A stretch of 64,000 nt of DNA. Origin: Branchiostoma floridae. Its lineage: Eukaryota > Chordata > Leptocardii > Amphioxiformes > Branchiostomatidae. The stretch is from assembly GCF_000003815.2 (NCBI RefSeq), contig NC_049991.1, forward strand, positions 15,874,971-15,938,970, written 5' to 3'. The notes below the pieces were generated by a model. The model worked only from the letters and a program-made list of their open reading frames with translations. It did not search any database and was not told where the DNA came from. The position numbers and the translations under genes were made by a program. Positions 49,001 to 60,900 of the stretch are shown piece after piece. Positions within the stretch are counted from its first letter, which is position 1. Each line of letters opens with the position of its first letter.

Positions 49001-49945
49001 CAGTGGGTTGGGAGTAATCTGGAATCTATCCTTTTCTGGCTCCAGTTCGTTCCTTTGATTGCATCCAAGCAGAACATTATTTTCGCGCGGCTACTTTTGA
49101 CTGAAATTCATTGACGGCTGTAGCATTGGAAGGCGAAAACTACTAGGCCACCTCGCTGACTGCTAGACAATATCTAGAAACCACCTTGCGCACGCCCTTG
49201 ATCCTAACCATAGTCTGGGGAAGAACATGGGGGTTTTGAGGCCATGGACGGATATGTGACAGGGGCTTTATGTTGTTATTATCTCCAAGATGTGGGTAGG
49301 CAAAATCATCACGTTTTTCTGTTTCCCTGTTTCTGTTACATAGAACCTGAAGGGAGTTTGTAACAGTAGCGGGCAGCTAGGAAAACGTTATGCTTTTGCC
49401 TCCCCACATCTGCTTAGAGATTGGTATTATTCCTGATTCTACCAGTTTGTGCACTGCTAAGTTTAATCTCCGAGCATATCTACCAGCGGCAGGCAGGTAG
49501 TCATGGGCCGAAACCATCTCAATTTGCCTGGATGTTCTGTCAATGGCTACCTACCAGCCACCAGTAGATTATGCCAAGGAGGTCCCTGTTTAAGCTCCTT
49601 GATTATGCCGAGTATGACAATACTGTACACTGTCATCTTGATCTCCAGCTTACCTACAACAGACAGATGAAAGGAAAACGGCTTAGCTATAACGGACCTA
49701 TGATTGTGATCTATGACAAGAACGGAAACTCAGACAGGTTTCTGAGTTGCCTGCAGCCGTATCCCGTGAACACCACTGGCATCCCCACATCGTGCTTCAC
49801 TGCGGGTGTGGTACCTCTACAACAGGGCATGAGGATCAACTTGACAGCATCCGTCATGGGGGAAATCTACATCGACGACGATAAGACCTTCCTTGGGGCT
49901 GTTAAGTTGGCGGAGCTACCTGCTGTACCAAGCGATGGAGGATAG
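43055..49945 (+). CDS. TNF superfamily ligand (EDA/TWEAK/APRIL/BAFF-like), type II membrane protein
   Basis: Eight coding exons: 43055-43345, 46462-46525, 46743-46796, 46995-47083, 47347-47377, 48588-48629, 48771-48877 and 49595-49945. Phases agree; 342 residues. The N-terminal cytosolic stretch is followed by a membrane anchor (WQLACVCLSVVAITLSLFTL, residues ~26-49). The stalk carries RIKR (residues 113-116), a furin-type site; cleavage would leave a very basic N-terminus, AKGNRDKRKFCKK. The TNF homology domain starts around residue 170 and shows GGGLYLVYGQ, then FLSCLQ, SCFTAGVVPLQQGMRINL and TFLGAVKLAE, the canonical C-terminal strands. The two Cys (FLSC, SCFTAG) suggest the EDA/BAFF/TWEAK branch, but no collagen repeat is present as in EDA. 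The last exon could instead start at 49613; both acceptors keep phase 0. The exact subfamily is unresolved. A trimeric secreted ligand is expected. Confidence 0.85.
44255..44460. mobile_element. Foldback MITE with 30-bp arms in the TNF-ligand first intron
   Basis: The left arm TGCCTAAACAGCTCAAACGA followed by CCTCAAACGACT is matched by an inverted right arm ending GTTTAGGCA. CAAACGACCT is itself doubled in each arm. GACC on each side may be the target duplication. Confidence 0.65.
45285..45303. repeat. (ACACT)n microsatellite
   Basis: Four tandem copies of the pentamer ACACT or its rotation in the first intron of the TNF-ligand gene. Confidence 0.7.
47620..48118. mobile_element. 499-bp MITE with long inverted arms and 9-bp target duplication
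   Basis: It begins TAGCCTCTATCAGGCTCC and ends with the inverse GGAGCCTGGTAGAGGCTA. A second paired block (GGCCACACCAATTTAATTTC and its complement at ~48075) extends the arms. Both flanks are AAAGCAACG (47611-47619 and 48119-48127), an exact 9-bp direct repeat, suggesting a Mutator-like origin. Located in the TNF-ligand intron between exons 47347-47377 and 48588-48629. No transposase. Confidence 0.85.
49280..49424. mobile_element. Foldback element in the last TNF-ligand intron
   Basis: ATCTCCAAGATGTGGGTAGG and the reverse complement of CCTCCCCACATCTGCTTAGA pair over ~38 bp with mismatches, continuing through CAAAATCATCACG / CGTTATGCTTTTG. Target duplication not clear. Confidence 0.55.
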
Positions 49946-51955
49946 AGGACATTCAGCTGTTTGCATGTAGATTGTACAAATCTGAGATGTGTCCACAACA
50001 CGGAGGTTCATGGATCCAAATGCACATGCACAGATTAAGGGTGAAGGCCCCTGAGACATAAACAAATCAGGACCACTCATTTGGATGCAAACAAACCGAC
50101 AGAGGCTATATACATATGGCCATGTATAAAGCACGGTTGAGACAATAACTGTTAACAAGCCAGAGAACTTCATCTTTGACATGAATTACATTTGGGCCAG
50201 GCAACACACATTGTTACATACCATGGTTAGCCTGCACCACACTAGATTGTAGCATGTGACAACATCGGTCACCTTACAATCTGTTAAAGGAGGACTGCGT
50301 TGTTGATAGTCCATCCAGGATTAGTATTTCAACAATGGACAGTTACAATCATTGTGAAGTGATTGCAGTGGATTTCAGTCTTGGGGAACACAATGGCTGT
50401 AGACTTGTAATCTGGTATTCTTGCTACATTAGCCCTTATCTGGGTACTGGGTATTAAGTTACAGTGTACAATATTCAATGTATCGTTACAATGGACATCC
50501 ATATGTGTGTATGCAATTACAATCATCAAAACCTCCACATACATTTCAAGTGCACCCTGGATAATAGTATTTCTTGATAACGGCTATAGTATAAGGCTGA
50601 TTACCAATCACACTTTTGTAGATATTCAAAGTTTTTCACAGCAGTGCCCAAGAAGAAAGGTTCTACACAGTGCAGAGTCGGTATTTACTGCAAGAAGACA
50701 CTGGCACCTTTTAAATCTATGTACACATGTACTAACATACTGTATACAGCTATACATGTTTCCTTCAAAGAAAAAAAATTATGAAGCCAGAAGTTACAGA
50801 TCCTTATTGTAAAAAGCACTGTACGTTTCACCGCTGTAAGACAAGTACAAATGTATATGTCATGTAAGGGGTTCCAATATCTATAGAAACAGCAGAACTG
50901 ACTCAGCTTTCTACACAGAAGACATATACTTGCAATGTTTTAGTGTTGCTGATGGTAAAATTTATTCAGGATTACATCATCGTAGTGGCAGGTAGGTGGA
51001 AACCATTCTTCTCTGGTTTCCTAGTCTAGTCATTACTAAACCTGAAAATGTCACATACACAGTAGTACACATTTTCATATATTCATGGCAGTGAAGCATA
51101 TTAAAATTGAGTAGCATAAAGTGCCATGGCATGTACTATACTACTTCACTCTAGGTTTACAGTACTACTGAAAAAGAAAAAAAAAAAGATCTAAATCTGG
51201 GGCGTATATGAACATTGACAAAAAGCATCTCTGCAATGTCCAGAATGTTTATGAAACAAAATTGGTGGTTTTAGTGACCTCCTGGTGTGGCTGAGGACCC
51301 TCCAAAAATAATGACTGCAATTGCAAATAGACAATCAACCTGAAAAACAGGTTGTTGTATGTCGGATGTGATGAATCATCCTCCTCAAAATGGCCCAGCT
51401 TTTATCAATCATGTGTCACAAAGCTTGGGTCGCCACTCAAGCTGTGTGAGTCTCTCCCATAGGAGAAGAAAATGGCGGAAAAGGTCCACTCTTCAAAATA
51501 CGGACTTGCAGTTACTTGCTATTGCAACCATTGCCTTATTTTGCAGCTGTAAACACAACTTACTGTGGTAAGCACCAACTTGAAATTGTCTGAGATAGTA
51601 CCATATCATGTTCTGTGTAGTACACACTTTTGAATAGGACACACTATAGTATTGGTACATAATTGATATAACACTTAATAACATATTGCAGCATATAGAG
51701 GTTGACTGTTGAGATTATGTTATCTATCATTGATTGAGACTGACTTAAAAACTAAAATATGATACTTAAGTGGTTGCACAGGAGTCCTTGTTAAAGGCCA
51801 GTTTCTGTACATGGCATACTCGTATTTACAGTTTTACAAGTTATATAGACCTTACATAATTGTGTTATGGTGGTTGCTTTATACGAGGAAAAATTAATAT
51901 TGAGAAAAGCAACATCCCACATGTACATGAACTCTCTGCCTGAGCCTGGCCAGGT
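49946..51955. other. Convergent 3' regions of TNF ligand (+) and USP36 (-)
   Basis: No gene seen. The TNF-ligand 3' UTR must start here. On the minus strand an AATAAA at 50961-50966 is a candidate end for the USP36 transcript. Confidence 0.4.
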
Positions 51956-54900
51956 TTAGTGACCGTGCCAGCTATGGCTGGGTTGCAATTTACTGTAGCC
52001 GTCCCTGTGTGCCTGGAAGAACAAAAAGAGACAAGGGAATGATGTGCTGCTTTGCACCTTTTGTCTATATGTGTACAGCTAGGCAAGAGTAAATTTAAGA
52101 TCTTAAAAACAAAAAATACTCATCAACTAAACATGATCAACAATAACGGATTATTTAGAGAAAGTTTATCAGTTCATAACTGAAGGCTAATTGCAAGGAT
52201 ATGGTACCAACATTAGAGACATACATGTGAGTGATGTGCTAATGAATAGCTAATCGACATTATTCTAACAAAAACTAAACAAATACTTGTTTATGTTGGC
52301 TACATCTTACATACCCTTGTACAGGTATCTATGCAAAATAAACAATGAAAAGAGAACTTGACATGAACTTTTATTGTTATTAACTACTTACTGACTTATT
52401 GACTGGCTTGAAAGTATGTGTATTCATGGTCAGGAAAAGACTGCAGAAAATCTTCTGGTCTTACCTTGTATTTATGCCTAGCATCTGAGATCTTCTGGAA
52501 TACATTGAATGGTCGACGGTAGTGCTCAGACCTGTGTGACTTCACCTTCTTTGTCTGTAAAGGAATGAGATAATGAGAAAAAGACAAACATGATGTCACA
52601 TGTAGTACACACACGTACACTAACTCAACCCTTAATGAAAATTCATTAATATGGATAATAAATAGAGCGTTAGGAACAGTGATGAAGTACTGTAAATCTC
52701 GACATGTCTGCAGTGATTATATTTACACCGTGACATCATGACACTGCATATATATGCGTATGTGTGCATTTCTATTGAATTGCTACTGTACTACAGAATT
52801 GTTTCCACCGTTATTGCAAAAACCCATTTTCCCTTTCGATTGCAAAATTGAGTGAGTCCCAGCGAGAAAAATGGACGTTACACAGTCAAAACTTAAGAAA
52901 CTCTGACAAAATCACACTAGCACTCTGCCGAACCAAAAATTGTCCCCAAAACATGAATTTTGTCCCACCTTCCCCTTGTCCAACTCCTCATCCCACTCGT
53001 CCCTCACACCTCGGTGGAAGTGCCTGTCACGGTCGGCCTCTCGGTTGACGTAGCTCCGGTCTCCATCCCAGGATAGCACTGCAACAATAGAGAGCAACTG
53101 ATGAGGGCCGACCAAGACAAGAAATCAATGATCTGAGACCTCCATTAAATATTTGGGGAATTTCTTGTCAAATTCGTTATTATGAATTTTTCAGTAATTC
53201 TGTATATGCATTTTCTTGCCTGTGCAACTTTAGACCGGGGCCAAACTAACTTTGTTACAGTATCTTCCGTCTCACATCCTGTTAATTTACAACATTAAAA
53301 GAACTGTGGAGACACTAAAGAGAAGAACACAGACTAAAACCAATACCTCCAATGTCTGTTTTCACAGAGCCTCAGAGGCAACAACTTCGGTGTTTGCATC
53401 AAGGAAGAAGCTGTCAGTAAAGCTGTATTACAGCTGTATTACAGCTTTATGATCAAAAGACACATACAAGATCAGAACAATGTGTTGATCATAAACAAGG
53501 TCTCATAACTCTAAGCTTAGCACTACTTTTCCTTCCTTCAAGTTGTACCAACCTTTTGCCCCATACCCCTTGTTGTTAGACCTCTCCAGCAGCTCATCAA
53601 TGGATCGTGATGATGACGTCATCCGGCCATCCCAGGAACTGCTCTTGGAGCTGCGTTCGCTGTCGTTAAAACGTCTGTAGCCGTCACGGACATCCTTGTC
53701 CCACCGCTGGGAAATCACTGAAAGTCAATATAGAAAAGTTCATTTCTCTAATCAAGTAGCACACAACATACAGTTACTTCAACATCAAAATTCTGTGATT
53801 AACTGCGTCAAAACATGCTAAAAAAATCTAACTTCTGAAGAGGGCTGTCTACAGTTTTAAATCTTTTCCATCCCACTCATTGTTTTGGAGGCCATGCTGT
53901 TCACTTCTGTTTTTTCATCCTACATTTACATTTTCATCACTATCATGTCATGAAGTGCATATATTTGGGATAGGGTGGAAATTTTGTAAGTCCCAAAAAG
54001 CAAACTTAAGTCCTGGGATGGATGGAGGGATGGGTCCTGGAAACAGCCCTTCTTCTAAAGTATCCATGCACAGGAAAACATAAGTATAAGGTAAATGGTG
54101 TCAACCTAGGTACCACCTGATTACTACCATGGCTCCTAACACTCGCTGCCTTGACTTTTTCAAGGCAGCAAATATAATTGGGTAGTAATCAGATGGTACC
54201 CAGGCTAAAAAGGTGTTAGTTTTGCCAACAAAACGGGTTACCAGCAGCACATGTTGCACATGTAAGAAACTGAACACAACTGAGAGATGAACCGAACTAC
54301 TACTGTGCAAGGCTCACCCTCACCAACCCTTGCCCTTCTTCTACTTAGCAAAGGGGGCGATGTTTCCTCCAAGGAGGTGGGTGGGAGGTGGGCAGATCTC
54401 CAATCTTCACAGACACTGGATTACTTTTTCCTGGCGTACTGGAAAGACTTGTTTCATCATAGATGAGATGGTAACTGCTTGAAGGAGTCTTCTTGTACAT
54501 GGAATGTAACATTTTCTTTGTACTTGAAAGCTGAAAGGGCTATGGTAGCATCTTGCAAGTTTTTGGCACATTCCTTGCCCTCCTTGTATTAATGACCTCA
54601 AAATACAGAACGCTAATAAACAAAAACAATTTACAAGTCTGTTGCTTTCTTGAACAGTAGTGTTTTACAAAAACTGCAATAGTAACTAACAGAATACCAA
54701 TGGCAAGCTGGATAATATATCCGTTGTCTTTTTACTTAGCATCTCAACAGGTGGAGACTTTGTAAAATTTCAGGAACAAAGTTGAACGAACAAGTACTGT
54801 ATCATTTTCACAACAGCTTAATGTCAGTTTGAAAATGGCTGTATATTCATCACATTTTTAGGTTTCTATATAATTGAGTTTGAACACAATTGGAATCATT

Positions 54901-57900
54901 TTCTCCAAAAGTAGATTGTGTTTTGGCTGACCATTACGTCTTGTTGGCTGCTTTGATCAGCATGGGTGACTCTGGGCTTGACGGAGCCCTGCAACCTGGC
55001 TTGGGCTTGAAGAAGCTATAATAATTGAGCCTGGTTTGCACCAATCTATTCTGCTCCTGCGCAGTCAAGGGTAAAGGGAAGTTCTTCTCACAGTGTTCAA
55101 ACTCTTCTGAACTCTGGCAACTATCTAATCCCATTTCAAAATCTGCTGCATTCATTGTGGGAAGACTACAGGAATCTACTTGACCTAATTCTGCTCTCTT
55201 GTCACCTTCTTCTTCCACACACTCTGTGTTTTGCTGCAGCTTATCCTTTGTTGGTGTTGTGCTTAACTGGTGACATGTACAGCTATGTTCTACAACTACA
55301 CACACAAGGCTTTTCCTTTTCAAACTCTCAACCCTTTGCCTTGGCTCTTCTTGGTTGATTCCCTTGTTTGCTGGACTGGCTGACTGAGGATTACTGGGAT
55401 CATCAGTTGCTGGTGGGTGATTGTCACCTGAACTCTTTGCACTGCCTTCAGTCTGAGATTCAGTAACTTGTTGAAGGGCTGAACAACCAACATTGCCTTT
55501 GAGACAGTCCCCATAGCCAGTGTCTTCCCTTTCAGACATGCTTTTACCCATTCTAGTTGAGGGATTTTCTTTTATCTTGCTTTTCTTGGACTTCTTCCTT
55601 TTATGTTTTGGGCTGCTTTTGTCTTTTGCATGCTTCTTCCTCTTCTTCTTCACTCTTTTCACTTTCGAGTCTTCTGATTCAGTCTTAAGACTGTCTTTGT
55701 CCTCTTTCTTGTCTTTCTTCTTGTGTTTATGCTTCTTTATTTTGAGAAGAATGGTGTCAGAAGGGCTGACTGTTTCCATATGCAATGAAGGAACAGCATG
55801 CAGCTTGGAAGACTTTGAATTTTCACTGCTGGATTGTGCCTGATATGACTGAACATTCTCATCTACTTGCCCTGATAACAAACTTTCTTTTTTCTGAGTG
55901 CTTGAGGTGCATTCAGCTGAATCATACCCTCCATTTGGCAAGGCTATATCTTGTGTTATATCTGTCTTTAAGCTGTTTTCAGGCTGAGAAATGCCTGTAC
56001 TAGTATCTGACATTTCAACCTTTTCTGTGCAGTCAACTGAGCTAAGTTGCAACAGACTGATAGGCTTTACTGCGATGCTCTGGTTTTCAGAATGAACTTC
56101 GTCAGTGGTGTCTAGATGGGCAGCACTTTCTGTGACCTTTGATGTTACTACTGACTCCTGTACCTTTGAGGTAGCTGCATTTTTGTCATCTCCAGCACCT
56201 TGTTTCTCATCAACACCATTGAAGGAAACCTGTGGCTGGATGTTTTGGCGAGAATCTAAGGACATGTCATGGGCATTACATGTTAGGGCCTGGTTGTCAA
56301 GAGAGGATTGCTCACTATTTTGCGTATTTTCCTCAGAATTTGAGCAGGACAGCTCCACTTCTGAAGTGTACCTAGAGAGACAGCGCTTCAGCTTCATCCT
56401 GATTAACCAGGGGTCAAGGGTCAACTGTACCTTCTCCATCATGCCTGACTCAGTGTGTACTTTTTTGGTCACTTTAGTTAGTACCTGGTTACCGAGAGTT
56501 AACTGAATTAGTCTACGAAAGTTACTGTTAGTACTACTGCCAGCGCTACCAGCTACATTAGGTGATACTGAAAGGTGCTTTTGTAACAACATACCTTGTT
56601 TTTCGGGTCGCTTTTCGTACTGGTGATGCTTTTTCTTATCCGAATCTTGGTCAAGAGAGTCATCTTCATAATTTCTTTTATGTTTTCTTTGAGTTTTATT
56701 GTCAGTTCGAGCTGCTGTGTTTAGTTTGTGTTCATCTCTTTCCTTTTCGTGCTTTTTCTTCTTCTTCTTGTGTTTCTTGTGTTTTCTTGAGACCTTTTCT
56801 ACAAGTCTATGATGATGGTGGTGATCTCTGTGCTTTTTGCGTTTCTTTTCATATCCAGAATCGTCAGAGTCCTCCGAATCACTGTGTCTTCTCTTCCTCT
56901 GTGCTTCAGGGTCTTTCCTTGAGTCTCTTGTCTCTGAATGTTGCACACTGAGATACCCGGAGTCATTTGAGTAGTGTCTACTTGAGGATGAACTCTCCTT
57001 GTCAGAGCTGCCTGACCTACTGGCTGTACCATTGGTTCCAACTGTGTTGTAGTCGCTGTGACTGAATGTGTCCCTGCTGATACTACCAGACCCTTCGGTT
57101 TTCAGTTTCTTCCCATGATCTTGATGGTGGTCATCGGATGAATGATCCCGCTTCCCAGAGACGAGACTGGCTTCTGACAGCTTCTTTTGCGGGTGAGTGC
57201 CGTTGTGGTTGGCCTTGATTTTGCTCACATTGTTGTGGTGAGTCTGACTTTCTGTTGCCTTTGTTTTATCGTCCAAACCGTTCCCTGCAACTTGTGAGTC
57301 CCCTACTTTGTCTTTGCTCTCCAGAGCCGACACCCTGGCAGCCGGAGACATGCCTTCTGTAAGATTGCTGGGAGGGTTTGGTAGATGCTTCACGTCATCA
57401 ACTGTCCATTCGCCACTGCTGGACCGAACTCTGTTGCGACGGAAACCTGCGAAGGGAGCTACAGTCTGTTGAGCTGAGTCGTTAGCTTCCTCATCCTTGG
57501 TCTCCTCGTCAGACTTGCCTACAGAATGTCCATTAACCCTCTCTTGTTCGGGATTGGCTGGTCCTTCCGACTTGGCACCATTTCCAGGAGTCTCGGCGGG
57601 ATGTTCATTCTGCTCTTTTGTTGCAGTGGAAGTAGATGACGGGGCAACATTCACAGTTTTTGAATCACTAGTAGTAGGGCTGGGCTGAGCATGTTCTACC
57701 AGCTTCTGTTGCTTTTCTGAATCCTCAGCCTGGGTTTGGACACTGCCGTTGGTGGATGTCTTGTCATTGACGGCAATATGGCCATTCCTGCTCTCACCGT
57801 CACTATCTGATGACTCCTCATCGGAATAGGGTACAATTGTGCCAGAGCTGTGGGTAGCAACTGACCCGTTGTGTCCGTTAACCTTAGCAGTGGCAGTTCC

Positions 57901-60900
57901 CACGCCGTTCGTCAAACCTTCCTCCTTCTTCTGCTGTGATTGAGCTTTCTCAGGTTTCGCTGTGGGGGCAGCTGCCGGCTGCACAGACAGTTTCTTGATA
58001 GAGAAGGCCAACTTCTCCCTCTGGGACTGGGGAGGGATGCTGGAGGGTCGGAAGATTGAGGACTTCTTCTCCACCTTGGGCGGGGCGGGGATCGTCTTCG
58101 GGGTGGGCGCTGCAGCCTGCGGCTTGTGGACAGGGGTGCTCTGCCGTGGCACGTGGGTTCCCAGTGGTCCATTGGACACTGTTCCTGGAGTAAAAATTAC
58201 ACAGAAATGTGTTAATATCTTGCACTGACACCAACCCATGTCAGGAAGGCCACAGCAATATAAAGCAATACTGGATACATGTATTACTGTAACAGTTTTA
58301 CCCTCAAATATCTGTAGTTCATTAAAGCAAACATGCAAGTCTTTGTAGTGGTTGAACAGACTACATACACTATCGAGAGATCTTTGTGAACAGTACAAGT
58401 CATTGTCTTACCAACGAACATTAAAGAACTAGGAAAGAGACATACCATTAGTTTTGGCCTCCTGGGTTTTCTTCATGTGAGAAGGGAGCTGGGGACCAAT
58501 GAAGGCATGCTGAAATAGGGTAGAAACTATCTTAATCAAATATCATCCAAACATAGATCTTGAGAGGTAAAAAAAACTTCATACCTATTGTTAGAAACAC
58601 ATTTAAAGTGCTTAACTAAGATACCATTGTATTACAAGCACCAAATCAAATATTGTTTATTATTTTAAATTCACTTGTGCATCATGACAATAGTCTTGTT
58701 GATACCTACCCTTTGCACTCCAGATGTCACAGTGGTGTTGACCTTAGTCTTGGCAATCCCTTGTGGCCCATTCTTAACAATCTGGATGGAATAAAATTGA
58801 AAACATCTTTAGACTCTCATACAATGAGGCATCTACTGGTCGCCTATGTTCACAGTCATACTCTTTCACAGTATGAAATCTGTAGGATTCCTTGACATTT
58901 CCAACCACTATTCACAACATCAAACAGTAGTCCTTTCTGACAAATCTTACGAGTATCATTACTATCAAGGCAGGCAGATATATCTACGACACAAAAGCAC
59001 AAAATTGTCTCATTTTCCTACCAAACCCAAATAAATACATCACAATGCTCCTGCATCTACATGTATGTTGAATATGCAGCTATTTAAACCAATGACAACA
59101 CTGGTGGGAATTTCAAGAAACCAAAGATGTTGTTACGTTAGAAACTTGCATGGAAGTACCTAAACCTACAGTTGTTAACATGCTACCAACCTTAACTGGA
59201 GCAGAGCCAGTGGTAGCTGCTGAAGATGCTCCTGTTTCCTTAGACGGTATTCTTATGTAGAATAACAGATATGCCTGCTGGGATAGCACCGTATTCAGCC
59301 CTACCTGCCGTACCTGCAAAAATATTGGGCAAGATATAAACAATGTGTCATTACACACAAGCAAAGCATGTATACATCAAATCTCTATCCTTTTCTTAGA
59401 CGGTATTCTTATGTAGAACAACAAGATAGCACTGTATTCAGCCCTACCTGTCATACCTGATAAACATATGGCGAGCAACAAAGTCAAAAGACTGGACAGC
59501 TACTTACAGGCAATGTAGGTATACATTTTAAATCTTCATTATTTGGTGACAATAAACATTTCTTGAAAGGAACAACAACTATGGCATATCCCATAGGGGC
59601 TAACCATAGCACATGGATTGTTTAGCTTTAAACACAGTAGGAATATGTTTACATTTCACAAGAACTCCAAATCACAATGAACTATAATGAATAAAGAACC
59701 CACCAAACTATCATTCATCATATGCCATACTCCATTGGGAGCCTTGATGAAGCAGTAGTAGTGTCCACCATGGCAGGAGAAACCCTGATGCACCAGGACA
59801 GCATACAGCTTGTAGATTACTGGCGGTCCCTGTAACAGTGAACAGGTTAATGTTGAGGCTACACATCAAATGTAAAGACTACTGTAGCTATCTTTAGGTT
59901 TTTCCAAAAATCTTTTGTCTATTTGGTTTTGGACAGACAAGGACAATGTGGCACTGCACTCAAGTTAGTAACTTAGATAAACAGAGCCACATACACAGTA
60001 CAGACAGAAGGTTATGGTAGTCTTTCCTTTTACCTCACCGACCAAAGTCAGGTACCCATTTTTACACCCGAGTGAAGTGAGGAAGGTCTTGTAAAGTGTC
60101 TTTCCCAAGGGCACAATGTCGGGGGTATGGCGAGTAAGGAACTTGGGACCTCTCGATTCCGAGCCGAATGCTCTACTAGTTACGCCACACACAACACCAA
60201 AAATCTTTAGATTTATGATTCATGTATTGAGTAAGCTTAAAGGTTAACATTTCCAATCCACACAATCTAACACAGAAGCTCTGCACTATTTACAAAACAT
60301 TGACAGTCAATCAATTTTTCAGCTCATCTTTCAAAATGGATAGTCAAATACAAGCCTTACCTCTTGGCTCATATATGCCCTCAAGTTCATTGTTTCTGAG
60401 TACTGGACCTCTTTAGTAACCTTCAGTCCCATGTTGTTGAACCTGTGAATCAAAGTAGAGCCTTGTATTTCATCTAATTTCCTTCCATTTTCTAATGTCT
60501 AATGTTTTTCCGATAATTGCTGGCATGAAAGATTACAATTACAGGGGCACGGATTGATTTCTAACTAAGTTGAGAATACATCCGATTGATATTCCCAAGC
60601 AGATCTTCACAGGGCTTAGCATAACGTTTCTTGGCTGATCGCTTTATTGGACAACAGGGCCCTCAGATAAATAGGGCAAACAGAAACCATCATTAACCAC
60701 TGCTTAAAGACTTGCTTGGAGATTTATATTATCACACTTTAATTCCTAAGGAAATCTACAATGCTGATGGTCCATTAGAATGCTGAACACCCACCTTTTA
60801 AGAGATATGGTTAAGACGTTGGGGGCTCTGTGTATGCTGAGCTTCTTCACAGCTTGGCACTTCCTTTTACACTTCTCGCAAGAGTACGCATTCTCGTCTG

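Noticed and set aside
54934..54936. In-frame TAA as the true USP36 stop
   Set aside because: The TAA overlaps a phase-2 donor, and downstream exons encode the conserved USP36 C-terminal WDG and EWDEE blocks, so the message must continue.
55520..55843. Hydrophobic plus-strand ORF resembling a membrane protein
   Set aside because: It is the complement of the Lys/Glu-rich USP36 tail; LFFLF-type runs arise from antisense AAG/AAA codons.
60115..60190. Functional tRNA gene
   Set aside because: The A and B boxes are degenerate, the cloverleaf is incomplete and SINE-body sequence follows directly.
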